Below, piece after piece: positions 35,106 to 45,086 of a DNA stretch of 64,000 bases. Each line of letters starts with the position of its first letter. Position 1 is the first letter of the stretch. The notes under the pieces are model-generated. The model worked only from the letters and a program-made list of their open reading frames with translations, searched no databases and was not told the origin of the DNA. Source of the DNA: Anaerostipes caccae L1-92 (lineage in GTDB: Bacteria; Bacillota; Clostridia; Lachnospirales; Lachnospiraceae); the NCBI RefSeq assembly GCF_014467075.1, contig NZ_AP023027.1, positions 147,001 through 211,000 of the forward strand, in the 5' to 3' direction. Made by a program: the position numbers and the translations under genes.

Positions 35106-35948
35106 ATGGAGCCAAAACACCTGAAAAAACTTATTGTACCCAAGCAGCCGTCATTGGTCATGACAACATCCCACTACTATAAGGCCGTGATGATGGCTTA
35201 CGGAATTTCACATTTTTATGCATTTGAAGTCGAAGAGGACGTCCACGACATCCTGTCCATTGTACCGGACGGATGTGTGGACTTTCTGTTTTATTGCAGC
35301 AAAGATTACCCATATGCCAGCATCATCGGCACCAGGCTGAAGGCTTCCCCGATGATCGGAAAGCCGGGAGATTACTTTTTCGGCATCCGGTTTATGCCGG
35401 GAAAGGTCATACTGCCTGATACGGTGAATCCCAATGAACTGGTCGAAGGGGAAGCAGCGCTGATGGAATTTATGAAGGCAGAACAAGTATATGACAAGAT
35501 CATTCAAAGCCGTGACTTCCGGGCACAGATACAGGCTTTTTTAAATTTTTATGTGAACTGTAATCAGGAAAAGCTGGAGCACTTAGAAGACAGAAATCTT
35601 GGAAATTACCTGATTGATGAGATCACCAGGCGGGCCGGAAATGTAAAGATTGAAGAACTGGGTGAATTGACAGGGTATTCTGTCCGTTATGTAAATAAGG
35701 TGTTTAAAGAGAATATGGGAATTTCACCGAAAACGTATTGTAAGATCGCCCGGTTTCAGACCGTTTTAAACAGCCTGAAATGGGAAGAGGACGAAAAGGA
35801 CCTGCTGGCCATTGCCATGAATGCCGGATATTATGACCAGTCCCATATGATGAAAGACTTTCGGAAATATACGAATATGACGCCGGTGCGGTATATCAAG
35901 AGTTTGGAGGAAGCGGAATATAAAAACAGGCTGATTATTTTAGGGTGA
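35106..35948 (+). CDS. AraC-family transcriptional regulator
   Basis: A 280-residue regulator. The C-terminal domain has two helix-turn-helix units: VKIEELGELTGYSVRYVNKVF and the second in LLAIAMNAGYYDQSHMMKDFR, followed by NMTPVRYIKS. The N-terminal half (PDGCVDFLFY, GIRFMPG) is of the DUF6597/cupin-like type common in AraC proteins. It lies 85 bases after the oxidase operon on the same strand and likely regulates it. Confidence 0.88.
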   Translation: MEPKHLKKLIVPKQPSLVMTTSHYYKAVMMAYGISHFYAFEVEEDVHDILSIVPDGCVDFLFYCSKDYPYASIIGTRLKASPMIGKPGDYFFGIRFMPGKVILPDTVNPNELVEGEAALMEFMKAEQVYDKIIQSRDFRAQIQAFLNFYVNCNQEKLEHLEDRNLGNYLIDEITRRAGNVKIEELGELTGYSVRYVNKVFKENMGISPKTYCKIARFQTVLNSLKWEEDEKDLLAIAMNAGYYDQSHMMKDFRKYTNMTPVRYIKSLEEAEYKNRLIILG

Positions 35949-36002
35949 GTATTAAAAAGAGCTGATGTATAAAAATCATCAACTCTTATCTTATATGTAT
36001 CT

Positions 36003-36578
36003 TTATTGTTCTCTAAAACACAATTTTCCGTCTTTCGGGTCTTCCACGATTGCAAGAGACTCTAAATGTACACCTTTCTCACGGATAATCTGACCGCCGT
36101 CCTGGAAACCTTTCTCGATCACGATACCGCAGCCAACCAGATTAGCACCGGAGCCGTTGACAAGATCGATCAATCCGTTTAATGCCTGTCCATTGGCGAG
36201 GAAGTCGTCAATAATCAGGATATTGTCATCCGGGGACAGGAACTTCTTTTCTACAAAGATATCAAATTCCAGTCCTTTTGTATAAGAAATTACCTTAGAG
36301 GTCAGCAGGTCTCCGTCCAGATTCTTGGACATGGATTTCTTTGCAAATACAACCGGGATATTGTCAAAATACTGTGCTGCGATCGTGGCGATCCCAATCC
36401 CTGAGGCTTCAATGGTCAAGATTCTGGTGATGTTTTCCGGAAACAGTCTTCTGAATTCTTTCCCTATTTCCTGAAGCAGCCCGATGTCCATCTGGTGGTT
36501 TAAGAAACTGTCAACTTTGAGGATTCCCCCATCCTTCAATACGCCGTCCTTTAAAATGCGCTCCTCTAATAATTTCAT
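36003..36578 (-). CDS. xpt: Xanthine phosphoribosyltransferase
   Basis: A 191-residue purine salvage enzyme beginning MKLLEERILKDGVL, the standard Xpt start. FLNHQMDIGLL and the PRPP motif ILIIDDFLANGQALNGL confirm the family. The start at 36578 has GGAG 6 bases upstream; longer frames run into the promoter. It is divergent from guaA, which makes GMP from XMP, so the pair forms a guanine-nucleotide control point. Confidence 0.94.
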   Translation of the reverse strand: MKLLEERILKDGVLKDGGILKVDSFLNHQMDIGLLQEIGKEFRRLFPENITRILTIEASGIGIATIAAQYFDNIPVVFAKKSMSKNLDGDLLTSKVISYTKGLEFDIFVEKKFLSPDDNILIIDDFLANGQALNGLIDLVNGSGANLVGCGIVIEKGFQDGGQIIREKGVHLESLAIVEDPKDGKLCFREQ

Positions 36579-36603
36579 AAAATTCTCCATTTCATTCGAC
36601 TTT

Positions 36604-36632
36604 TTTATCATTCTAGCACCAAAAGCTGTCAA
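36604..36632 (-). promoter_or_regulatory. xpt promoter
   Basis: On the reverse strand TTGACA (36632-36627), 17 bases, then GATAAA (36609-36604), about 26 bases before the xpt start codon. Confidence 0.55.
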
Positions 36633-36659
36633 AATCAATGAGATCAGGGAAGAATTGAG

Positions 36660-36688
36660 TTGTAAAAACACCATGCCTACCTTATAAT
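36660..36688 (+). promoter_or_regulatory. guaA promoter
   Basis: TTGTAA (36660-36665), 17 bases, then a perfect TATAAT (36683-36688), 55 bases before the guaA start. No purine riboswitch fold is visible in the short leader. Confidence 0.65.
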
Positions 36689-36743
36689 ATATAAGAATAT
36701 AGGTTATTTTATAAAGATATATAGGAATATAGGAGGAACGCCC

Positions 36744-38285
36744 GTGAACCATGAGAAATTTCTTGTCCTTGATTTCGGGGGACAGTACAATCAGTTAATC
36801 GCAAGGAGAGTCAGAGAATGCAGCGTTTACTGCGAAATCAAACCTTATACTGCCTCACTTGAAGAAATAAAAGAATACAATCCAAAAGGAATCATTTTCA
36901 CCGGAGGGCCAAACAGCGTTTACGGAGAAGATTCCGCCACATACGAAAAAGAAATATTTGAACTGGGAATCCCGATCTTGGGTATCTGCTATGGTTCCCA
37001 GCTGATGGCCCATGTCCTCGGCGGCAAGGTGGAGACCGCCCCTGTCAGCGAGTACGGGCACACAGAAGTGGATCTGGACAATTCATCCAAGCTCTTTGAC
37101 GGTGTGGGCGATAAAACAGTCTGCTGGATGAGCCATACCGACTATATCGCCCAGGCACCGGAAGGTTTTAAGATAACCGCGACAACCCCTGTTTGCCCGG
37201 TGGCTGCTATGGAAAATGCGGACAAGAAGCTTTACGCAACCCAGTTCCATCCAGAAGTTATGCATACAGAACAGGGCAAAGAAATGATCTACAATTTCTT
37301 ATACAAAGTATGCGGCTGCAAGGGCGACTGGAACATGGATTCTTTTGTGGATGACATGATCAAATCTATCCGTGAAAAAGTTGGAGACGGAAAAGTGCTC
37401 TGTGCATTGTCCGGAGGCGTGGACTCCTCTGTGGCAGCCGTTATGCTGGCGAAAGCAGTCGGAAAGCAGCTGACATGTGTGTTTGTAGACCATGGACTGC
37501 TCCGCAAAAATGAAGGTGATGAAGTAGAAGCAGTCTTCGGACCGGAAGGACCGTATGACTTGAACTTTATCCGAGTGAACGTTCAGGATAGATTTTATGA
37601 AAAATTAGCGGGAGTAGAAGAACCGGAACAGAAACGTAAGATCATCGGGGAAGAATTCATCCGTGTTTTTGAGGAAGAAGCAAAGAAAATCGGATCTGTG
37701 GACTTCCTGGTACAGGGAACCATTTACCCGGATGTGGTTGAGAGTGGTGTCGGTAAATCTGCCACCATTAAATCCCATCACAATGTGGGAGGACTTCCTG
37801 ATTATGTAGATTTCAAGGAGATCATCGAGCCTCTCCGTGACCTGTTCAAAGATGAAGTAAGACAGGCCGGAAGAGAACTTGGAATTCCGGAATACCTTGT
37901 CATGAGACAGCCATTCCCGGGACCGGGACTTGGAATTCGTATCATCGGAGAAGTAACAGCGGAAAAGGTTAAGATCGTGCAGGATGCCGATGCAATTTAC
38001 AGAGAAGAAATTGCAAAAGCAGGTGTGGATAAAGGACTTGGTCAGTACTTTGCAGCATTGACAAACATGCGGTCCGTGGGAGTTATGGGGGATGGAAGAA
38101 CCTATGATTATGCCATTGCACTGAGAGCCGTGAATACATCAGACTTTATGACTGCAGATGCGGCACAGATTCCTTGGGAAGTGCTTGGGAAAGTGACAAC
38201 CAGGATCGTGAATGAAGTGGAACATGTCAATCGGGTGATGTATGACTGTACGGGGAAACCGCCGGCTACGATTGAGTTTGAATAG
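36744..38285 (+). CDS. guaA: GMP synthase (glutamine-hydrolysing)
   Basis: A 513-residue enzyme converting XMP to GMP. The glutaminase domain has [11 protein letters not shown] and the nucleophile in [15 protein letters not shown]; the ATP pyrophosphatase loop is [14 protein letters not shown]; the C-terminal dimerisation domain ends PPATIEFE. The start is a GTG at 36744 with GGAGG 7 bases upstream. The 3' end of guaA is a known target for genomic islands in many bacteria, and a dead integrase lies directly after it here. Confidence 0.97.
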   Translation: MNHEKFLVLDFGGQYNQLIARRVRECSVYCEIKPYTASLEEIKEYNPKGIIFTGGPNSVYGEDSATYEKEIFELGIPILGICYGSQLMAHVLGGKVETAPVSEYGHTEVDLDNSSKLFDGVGDKTVCWMSHTDYIAQAPEGFKITATTPVCPVAAMENADKKLYATQFHPEVMHTEQGKEMIYNFLYKVCGCKGDWNMDSFVDDMIKSIREKVGDGKVLCALSGGVDSSVAAVMLAKAVGKQLTCVFVDHGLLRKNEGDEVEAVFGPEGPYDLNFIRVNVQDRFYEKLAGVEEPEQKRKIIGEEFIRVFEEEAKKIGSVDFLVQGTIYPDVVESGVGKSATIKSHHNVGGLPDYVDFKEIIEPLRDLFKDEVRQAGRELGIPEYLVMRQPFPGPGLGIRIIGEVTAEKVKIVQDADAIYREEIAKAGVDKGLGQYFAALTNMRSVGVMGDGRTYDYAIALRAVNTSDFMTADAAQIPWEVLGKVTTRIVNEVEHVNRVMYDCTGKPPATIEFE

Positions 38286-38310
38286 TATTTTTAGTACCTT
38301 TTCGTATTAA

Positions 38311-38363
38311 AACAGCCCGGGAATTCCATAATTTGGACCGAATTCCGGGCTGTTCATTTTTTT
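38311..38363 (+). terminator. Strong guaA terminator
   Basis: AACAGCCCGGGAATTC (38311-38326) pairs with GAATTCCGGGCTGTT (38340-38354) with one bulge, followed by C and ATTTTTTT. Confidence 0.9.
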
Positions 38364-38456
38364 ATGATTTTGGTGTTCAAAACGATTTAAATAAACTCCA
38401 TGGCTTGTATCTGGTGTATTGATACGATAAAGTATCGAAAAAAAGGGAGAAATTAG

Positions 38457-39495
38457 ATGTCAGCTTATAAGGATGAAATAAATACAGGAAAATGAAAAGA
38501 ACTATTATATTACCGGGATGCTGAAAATAATAAATGTCGTAAAACCAAAAGAGGGATTTAGACAAAGAAGGACGCACTAAAAGGGGAGGCAGAGTTCAAA
38601 CAGATCAAAAGCGTGAACTAAATAAAACATTTGAAGCGTTTTGAAAAACATATGAAGCAGACTAAAAACCAAGAGTCACAGAAAGTACCTGGCACACGAA
38701 AGTACATATAGCGGAGACAAAATTCTTGTGGTATTTCGAAGATAAACCAATGAATGAAATAAAGCTGCGGGATATTATGCAATGGCAAAATCAACTGATT
38801 CAGATGAAGACAAAAGATGGAGAAGAATATACGAAAAAATATTTAAAGACAGTGCAGACCCAGCTCAGCCCTGTCTTTAATCATGCAGTAAAATATTATG
38901 ATTTACCAAGAAATCCGGTAAAAGATGCAGAAACAATAGATGCAGAAAGGTCATTGCGGATTAATTTTTTGACAAAGTAAAAGTATTTTAAATTTATTGA
39001 TATGGTTGAGAAAGATTCCATGTTTTACTATGCATTTGAAGTATTGTATTAGTGTGGATTTAGAGAAGGGGGACTGGCCCTTACATTGGAAGCTATTGAT
39101 ATAGAAAATGGTCAGATTTCAGTTACAAAGACTTATCATTGAAATAAAAGGTCAGATATTTTTAGTAGAGCAAAACAGACAGAAGTATTCGTGTTGTGAC
39201 AATGTCAAATTTTTGATACAAGAATTGCATATTTATCTAGAGCCAACACAGGTAAGAGAGGGAAGAATATGTGCATATACGAGGATCACTGCGAAGAGAA
39301 ATGAAAAGATGTATAGAAAAGGATGAAGTGAAAGATATTGGGGTATATAATCTTAGGTATTCACATGTTTCACTGCGTTTGCATCTTGGATATTTTGTAG
39401 TTGCAATTGGAGAACGGGTTGGTCATAAAAGTAAGAGGATTACATTGTATTATAGGCATCTGCTTTCGGGGGGGGATTGCGATGAGATTGAATAG
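38457..39495 (+). pseudogene. Tyrosine recombinase (phage/ICE integrase) pseudogene
   Basis: An ATG at 38457 with AAAGGGAG upstream opens MSAYKDE, the usual start of ICE integrases, but a stop follows after twelve codons. Readable pieces continue in several frames. The core-binding domain runs WQNQLIQMKTKDGEEYTKKY and VFNHAVKYYDLPRNP (38726-38980). The region with the first catalytic Arg reads GFREGGLALTLEAIDI, and the C-terminal block has YSHVSLRLHLGYF and ERVGHKSKRITLYYRHL (39349-39470). At least five frameshifts or stops break it, and the HxxR box is altered to YSHVSL. It is dead. Confidence 0.85.
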
Positions 39496-39584
39496 GGAGA
39501 AGTATAAGGATAGTATGTAATTAGGAAATAGAATTTTGTTAAATTTTTTGAGGAAGATAATAAATATAGGTTATTATTTTATAT

Positions 39585-40662
39585 GTACAGATATGATATA
39601 ATTGGAAAAAGACTTTATGGAATATGTGAAAAGTTTAATGCAATTCCCTATGCTGATCGAATTAATAGAATTGCTACCTTAGCTGATATTAGACGTGGAC
39701 ATGTAGAAGAGTTCCTCAGAGATAGTAATAGTTCATAAGTAGGAGAGTTGAACAAGAGAACCCTTGTAGATTTATTAATTTCATGAGAACTCGCAAATGA
39801 AACGGACACAGATTTAGCAATTCGTAATATTGATGTTCTTATATTCATGGATAGACCGGATAAGCTAATTCCTGGCGCATTGATAAATCTGGTGAAGTTT
39901 AATACAGAGGAAGCGGAGGCATCTAGAGATTTGTTTAAAAGACATTTACAGGTCCAATCTGGAAAAAAGTAAAAGATTCACTTGGTTATATACAAAATAA
40001 CATCATAGAAGTGAAAGTTTAGAAAAATGAAAATCAGGCAGAATCGGCACGATTTTATAACTATCCATATAATGCATTAGGAGAAGCTGTTGTAAATACG
40101 GTTTTCCATAAATCATATAGAGATGATTCATCTGTAGAAATAAGAATCTATACAGATGAAATTGTAATTTCAAACTATCCTAGTCCAGCTAAATGGATTG
40201 ATATGGATAAACTTGTGCAAGATAAAGAACGTGTCAGAAAGTATCGTAACTGGATAATAGGAGAATTCTTTAAAGAACTGCATTTGTTGGAAAAATAGTC
40301 AACAGGAATTCCTACCATTTTTAATGAACTTAAAAAGAATGGTTCTCCAATGCCTGAGTTTGATACTGATGATGAACGGAATTATCTTGAAACAACAATT
40401 AAGATTAGAGATGGACTTGAAACAAAAGTAGACTTCAATCAAAAGAGTGAGCGAAGTTCTAAAAATAAAAGGATATGACAAAGTTAGAAAAATAATAGAT
40501 GAGCTACAGGATCAAGGAAGCATTACTCGAAAAGAAGCAGAATTGAAATGTGAAAAGACTGCTGCCACAACAAGAAGATATATAAAATTTTTAGTTGAAA
40601 CAGGGTATGTGATACAAGAGGGACGTACAAATAGTATTATTTACAAAAACATATTATATTAA
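39585..40662 (+). pseudogene. AlbA_2/HATPase_c_4 (Schlafen-type) ATP-binding regulator pseudogene
   Basis: Several frames together spell the C-terminal two thirds of a divergent AAA/Schlafen AlbA_2-type protein: FNAIPYADRINRIATLADI, then KLIPGALINLVKFNTEEAE, NYPYNALGEAVVNTVFHKS, EIRIYTDEIVISNYPSPAK and STGIPTIFNELKKNGSPMP. It closes with a winged-helix (KGYDKVRKIIDELQDQGSI, 40447-40662). Internal stops occur near 39736, 39783, 39970, 40020 and 40297, so it is not functional. The N-terminal AlbA domain is missing. The last 71 codons are open and could in theory give a small helix-turn-helix protein. Confidence 0.75.
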
Positions 40663-40705
40663 AAATCAAGGCTTGATTTTTAATATGTAGATAAAGAGGT
40701 AAACT

Positions 40706-42121
40706 ATGAACAAAAAATGCCAGGTATTTACGCCAGCAGATTATGTAGAAGAGTTGCTGGATAGTGTTGGTTATACAGAGAATCTATATGGAAAAAGGAT
40801 ATTAGAAAATTCCTGTGGTGATGGAAATATACTGGTAGCTGTGGTACAGAGGTATATAGATGATTGCAATAGACAAGAATTATCAAAAGAGCAGATTAGA
40901 GCTGGTCTAGCAAATGATATTTGTGCAATCGAGATAGATAAGGAACAATATGAGAAATGCATCTGTAATTTGAATAATGTTTTAAAGCTCAATGACTTAC
41001 AGTCTATAAAATGGAATTTTTATAATAATGACTATTTTCAAATTGATGATGTCGGTAAGTTCCAGTTTGTAGTTGGAAATCCACCATATATTACCTATAA
41101 GGAAATGAAGAAAGATCAACAAACATTTCTGAAAAACAAGTTTAAGTCATGCAGAAAAGGAAAATTTGATTATTGTTATGCATTTATTGAAAAAAGTATT
41201 GATTGTCTTGTAGAAGATGGGGAAATGGCATATTTAATTCCTAGTAGTATTTTCAAAACAGTATTTGGAGAAAATTTAAGGGAATATATAAAGCCATATA
41301 TTAAAGAAATCCATGATTTTACGCAGGCGAAGATGTTTAATAATGCGCTAGTAAAATCAGCAATTATGGTGCTTTCAAAGAATAATAAAAATGCAAATTT
41401 ACTTTATAAAGATATTGCAGCAGGAATTGAAATAATTATTGATAAAATTAATTTAGATAAGAAATGGTTTTTTTCAAATGATGCAATTCCAGGTACAAGA
41501 CGTTTTGGAGATTATTTTCAAGTATCACATGTGGTTGCCACCTTATTGAACGAAGCATATGTTCTAAAAAAAGAAAACTATATAGAATTAGATGGTTATT
41601 ATCAAGTAAATGGAGTAAACATTGAAAAGGCAGTAGTGCGAGAGACTGCTACTCCGAGGTCTAAAAGATATAAAAAAATAGAAAAAATTATTTTTCCGTA
41701 TAGTTATGACAAGGGAAAGTTAGTAAAGTATAGTCAGAATGATTTTATAAGTAACTTTCCAGGTGCATTTCAATACCTTGATGGATTTAGGGAGCAATTA
41801 GATAAAAGAGAAAGTGACAAAAATGCAAAATGGTTTGAATATGGAAGATCTCAAGCATTAGCTACTTTAAATCATAGAAAATTATTGGTTTCTACGGTTA
41901 TAACAGATACAGTTTCAGTGTATCCATTGGATAAGAAGTGCATTCCATATGCAGGGATGTATATTATTACAAGGAAAAGAAATCAGTTATATAAATTAGA
42001 TGATGCAAAAACAATTTTGGAAAGTGATGAGTTTATGCAATATGTAAAGAAGGTTGGAATACATATTAGCGGAAGCTCCCTTAGAATTACATCTAAGGAC
42101 ATAGAAGAATATAGGTTTTAA
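40706..42121 (+). CDS. N6-adenine-type DNA methyltransferase (Eco57I-like)
   Basis: A 471-residue SAM-dependent methyltransferase. Motif X/I region: QVFTPADYVEELL and ILENSCGDGNILVAV (residues 7-46). The catalytic motif IV is VVGNPPYITYKEM with NPPY at 125-128, typical of N6-adenine enzymes. The C-terminal half, with FPGAFQYLDGFREQL and YGRSQALATLNHRK, is probably the target recognition domain, as in Eco57I-type single-chain enzymes. There is no HsdS or HsdR gene, so it is not a classic type I system. It is the first gene of a tight four-gene operon and probably marks host DNA as self. Confidence 0.87.
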   Translation: MNKKCQVFTPADYVEELLDSVGYTENLYGKRILENSCGDGNILVAVVQRYIDDCNRQELSKEQIRAGLANDICAIEIDKEQYEKCICNLNNVLKLNDLQSIKWNFYNNDYFQIDDVGKFQFVVGNPPYITYKEMKKDQQTFLKNKFKSCRKGKFDYCYAFIEKSIDCLVEDGEMAYLIPSSIFKTVFGENLREYIKPYIKEIHDFTQAKMFNNALVKSAIMVLSKNNKNANLLYKDIAAGIEIIIDKINLDKKWFFSNDAIPGTRRFGDYFQVSHVVATLLNEAYVLKKENYIELDGYYQVNGVNIEKAVVRETATPRSKRYKKIEKIIFPYSYDKGKLVKYSQNDFISNFPGAFQYLDGFREQLDKRESDKNAKWFEYGRSQALATLNHRKLLVSTVITDTVSVYPLDKKCIPYAGMYIITRKRNQLYKLDDAKTILESDEFMQYVKKVGIHISGSSLRITSKDIEEYRF

Positions 42122-42144
42122 TAACATACCAGGAGGAGAAATGC

Positions 42145-44409
42145 ATGGAAAAGCTAAAATATAAAATTTCATCTAGAGCTACAATCTTATTAGGAAGAGA
42201 AAGTGTGTCTAAAGTAGAAAGTGCTCTTATAGAGTTAATTAAAAACTCATATGATGCAGATGCCTCAGTATGTTATTTATTATTTGATATACAAAACGAC
42301 AGTATATATTTAATTGATAATGGAATTGGAATGACTAAAAAAGTAATTGAAGATAACTGGATGATGATTGGAACAGATAACAAAAAGAAAGAATATATTT
42401 CCACTAAAAAGAGAATTAAATCAGGTGAAAAGGGAATAGGACGATTTGCATTAGATAGATTAGGGGGCGTATGCGAACTATTTACAAGAAATAGTGATGA
42501 AAGTAGTGTTATTAGATGGAAAACAAACTGGAATAGTTTTGAGGAGGATGGAAAAGCACTAGAGGATGTTGAAGCAGAATTTGAATATGTGGATTCTGAT
42601 TTACAAACAAAGATACCTGAAACTGTGTTAAAACAAATTCAAAAACTAGAAGTTGAATCTGCAATAAAAATGGATTTTTCTACAGGAACAGTTATTAAAA
42701 TAAGCGAATTACGAGATGAATGGTTACTGCCTCAGATTGAAAAAATGAGAAAATCCATGGAGTTCTTGGTCCCGCCAAGAGAACAGGATGAATTTTTTAT
42801 ATGTGTACAGAAAGATAATACATCACAATATGAATTAGTTGAAAATAGCCTTTCGGATGAATATGATTATAAAATTAATGCCAAGTTTGATGGAAATTTT
42901 TTTAATATTGAATTGTTTCGGAATGAGTTTGATGTTAATAAAATACCAGATTCTGTATTTAGAGAAGAACGAATGTCACGATATCCATATAGAAAAGAAG
43001 ATTTTCAAGCTGAAAAATTAATCTTTACATATTCGATAAGTGAGCTTTTTAATACATCAGATAATGAATATATTGAAAAGGTTAAAAAAATAGGGAAATT
43101 CAATTTTGATTATGTCTTTATGAAATTGACAATGCAGAAACGAGCTAAAGAAATATTTTTTTATAAAGAAATAGGAAAAAATAGAGGGTATTGGTTAGAA
43201 GAACATGGTGGTATTAAGATATATCGTGACCATTTCTGGGTTAGACCTTATGGAGAAAGTGATTCCGATTCATATGATTGGTTAGGCTTAGAAGCACGAA
43301 GTAATGCAAACCCAGTCGCTATTTCAAGTGAAACCGAAGCATGGACTGTACGTAATGCGCAAGGTCAAGGCACTGTATTTATTTCCCGTATTTCAAATTC
43401 ATCTATACTTGACAAGTCTAGCCGAGAAGGAATTATAGAAAATGAAAGTTTTATAATGCTAAAAGAAGCAATAGTAAGGATAATTGCTGTACTAGAAAAG
43501 GATAGATCATACATTGTAAAAAGTTTTAAGAAATATGATGATAGAGTTAATCATAAAGAAAAAACAAAGCAAGAGGGTAGCAAAATTGCAAGGAATGTAT
43601 TGACAGGGAAAAAGGATAAAAGTCGAAAATCTCAGAATGAGAAAATTGAAAGTCTCGCTAAGACTATTCAATATTTCGAAGAGGAACGAGAAGAACTTAT
43701 TTCTGAGTTGAAATTACTTAGGGCACTTGCAACAAATGGTCTTATTACAACATCTATTGTTCATGATTTAAAAAGTATAAATGCTTTATTGGTAAATAGA
43801 GTAGATACAATGCGAATTGCAATAGAAAACAATAATCATATATTGATTGAAAGAAATTTGAAAGATTTAAAAAATAATGATATGTTTCTCAAATCATGGA
43901 TTACTGTAGTAACAAATCAGAGTAAAAAAGATAAAAGAAAAAGAACGAAAAAAGATTTGTATGATACAGTTAAAAAAATAGTTGATGTGTTGCAGCCAAT
44001 TCTTTTACAGAAAAAAGTTAATGTAAACATAATGAAGGATGACAATCATGCAGAAAGAAGGATATTTGAATCCGATTTTGAAAGTATAATCTATAATTTA
44101 ATTATTAATTCTATTGAAGCGTTCTCGAAAGCTAGTACGGATAATAGAACCATAAAAATCAAGTTAGAGACTAAGGAATATTTTATTATAAATTATATGG
44201 ATAATGGAATAGGTTTGGATGGGAATTTCAAGGATCCGTATGAGATATTTAAAATGGGGACAACTAGCAAATATGATCAGTATGGAAATGTAATCGGAAC
44301 TGGGTTAGGAATGTATATTATTGCCTCAACTGTACGAGAATATAATGGAGATTATAAACTAACAGAAACGAAGAACGGATTTGGCATTGAATTAAAGATT
44401 CCAATGTAG
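42145..44409 (+). CDS. Dual GHKL ATPase: MORC/Hsp90-like N-terminal module plus histidine-kinase-like C-terminal module
   Basis: A 754-residue soluble protein with two separate GHKL sites. N-terminal module: ELIKNSYDADA at 30-40 (Glu, Asn, Asp of the N box), LIDNGIGM at 57-63, and GEKGIGRFALDRLGG at 94-108. This set is closer to MORC/MutL/Hsp90 ATPases than to kinases. C-terminal module: SIVHDLKSINAL with a possible phosphoacceptor His540, the N box NLIINSIEAF at 651-660, MDNGIGL at 685-691 and GTGLGMYI near 718. A lysine-rich linker precedes the H box. GGAGG precedes the ATG. The following gene encodes a receiver domain, so it may relay phosphate on sensing phage or DNA damage. Confidence 0.82.
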   Translation: MEKLKYKISSRATILLGRESVSKVESALIELIKNSYDADASVCYLLFDIQNDSIYLIDNGIGMTKKVIEDNWMMIGTDNKKKEYISTKKRIKSGEKGIGRFALDRLGGVCELFTRNSDESSVIRWKTNWNSFEEDGKALEDVEAEFEYVDSDLQTKIPETVLKQIQKLEVESAIKMDFSTGTVIKISELRDEWLLPQIEKMRKSMEFLVPPREQDEFFICVQKDNTSQYELVENSLSDEYDYKINAKFDGNFFNIELFRNEFDVNKIPDSVFREERMSRYPYRKEDFQAEKLIFTYSISELFNTSDNEYIEKVKKIGKFNFDYVFMKLTMQKRAKEIFFYKEIGKNRGYWLEEHGGIKIYRDHFWVRPYGESDSDSYDWLGLEARSNANPVAISSETEAWTVRNAQGQGTVFISRISNSSILDKSSREGIIENESFIMLKEAIVRIIAVLEKDRSYIVKSFKKYDDRVNHKEKTKQEGSKIARNVLTGKKDKSRKSQNEKIESLAKTIQYFEEEREELISELKLLRALATNGLITTSIVHDLKSINALLVNRVDTMRIAIENNNHILIERNLKDLKNNDMFLKSWITVVTNQSKKDKRKRTKKDLYDTVKKIVDVLQPILLQKKVNVNIMKDDNHAERRIFESDFESIIYNLIINSIEAFSKASTDNRTIKIKLETKEYFIINYMDNGIGLDGNFKDPYEIFKMGTTSKYDQYGNVIGTGLGMYIIASTVREYNGDYKLTETKNGFGIELKIPM

Positions 44410-44418
44410 GAGAAAATT

Positions 44419-45084
44419 ATGGAAAAAATAAAAATTGGTATAGTAGATGATGATAGCAGTAAAGTTACGCAAATAATGACATATCTTTTGTGTGGTATAC
44501 AAGGTGCTTCACAGCAAAAGGTAGAAAAATATTCTAATATAGAATTTGAAGTAGTGGAGATAGATTTAACCACAGAAATGGAAGACATAGCAACAGTGGT
44601 TTTGGAACAAAGAGTAGATGCCTTGCTAATTGATTATAATCTATCATCACGTGCAACTGTTTCTTATACAGGTGTACAACTCGCAAAATATATAGACCAA
44701 AGATTTTATGGATTTCCATTATTTATATTAACATCATATGAGGATGAATTATATGAACAGGAAATATTTGATACGTATCAAATATTTGATTTTGAAAGAT
44801 ATTTGTCAGAACCTAAAGAACGAATCGAGTTACATTACAAATTAATAGAACAAGTATCAAAGTATAGAAAGCAAATTGAGCAGTGGAAAAGGGAAATAAA
44901 AAAGCTTTTGCCACAAAAGGGAAAGAGTGCCGAAATTGATAATAAAATATTGGACATAGACGGAAAACTTGAAAGAACAATAGATGGATATTCGTCAATA
45001 CCTAATAATATTAAAAAGATATTTGAGGCTAATAAAATCGATGAACTTATTAGTAAAATTGATATGTTGCTAAAAGAGGAATAA
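44419..45084 (+). CDS. Response-regulator receiver-like protein with C-terminal coiled coil
   Basis: A 221-residue protein. Residues 1-130 look like a receiver: acidic pocket GIVDDDS (Asp10-12), likely phosphoacceptor Asp72 in DALLIDYNLS, and the conserved threonine in LFILTSYEDE (105). The usual Lys after strand 5 is not evident (FERYLSEPKE). Residues about 135-221 form charged helices (KYRKQIEQWKREIKKLL), probably a coiled coil, with no DNA-binding domain. It follows the kinase by 9 bases and precedes the nuclease by two, so its output is probably a protein partner, possibly the HNH enzyme. Confidence 0.78.
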   Translation: MEKIKIGIVDDDSSKVTQIMTYLLCGIQGASQQKVEKYSNIEFEVVEIDLTTEMEDIATVVLEQRVDALLIDYNLSSRATVSYTGVQLAKYIDQRFYGFPLFILTSYEDELYEQEIFDTYQIFDFERYLSEPKERIELHYKLIEQVSKYRKQIEQWKREIKKLLPQKGKSAEIDNKILDIDGKLERTIDGYSSIPNNIKKIFEANKIDELISKIDMLLKEE

Positions 45085-45086
45085 AA

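Noticed and set aside
36547..36572. Resemblance to the loop of structured element B (AAATGCGCTCCTC stretch)
   Set aside because: It lies inside the conserved N-terminal codons of xpt and has no paired arms around it; coincidence is more likely.
36579..36743. Possible guanine riboswitch between xpt and guaA
   Set aside because: Neither strand shows the purine-riboswitch core or the P1-P3 pairing; only promoters are visible.
40706..42121. Type I restriction modification subunit
   Set aside because: No HsdS or HsdR gene nearby, and the C-terminal recognition part fits single-chain Eco57I-like enzymes.
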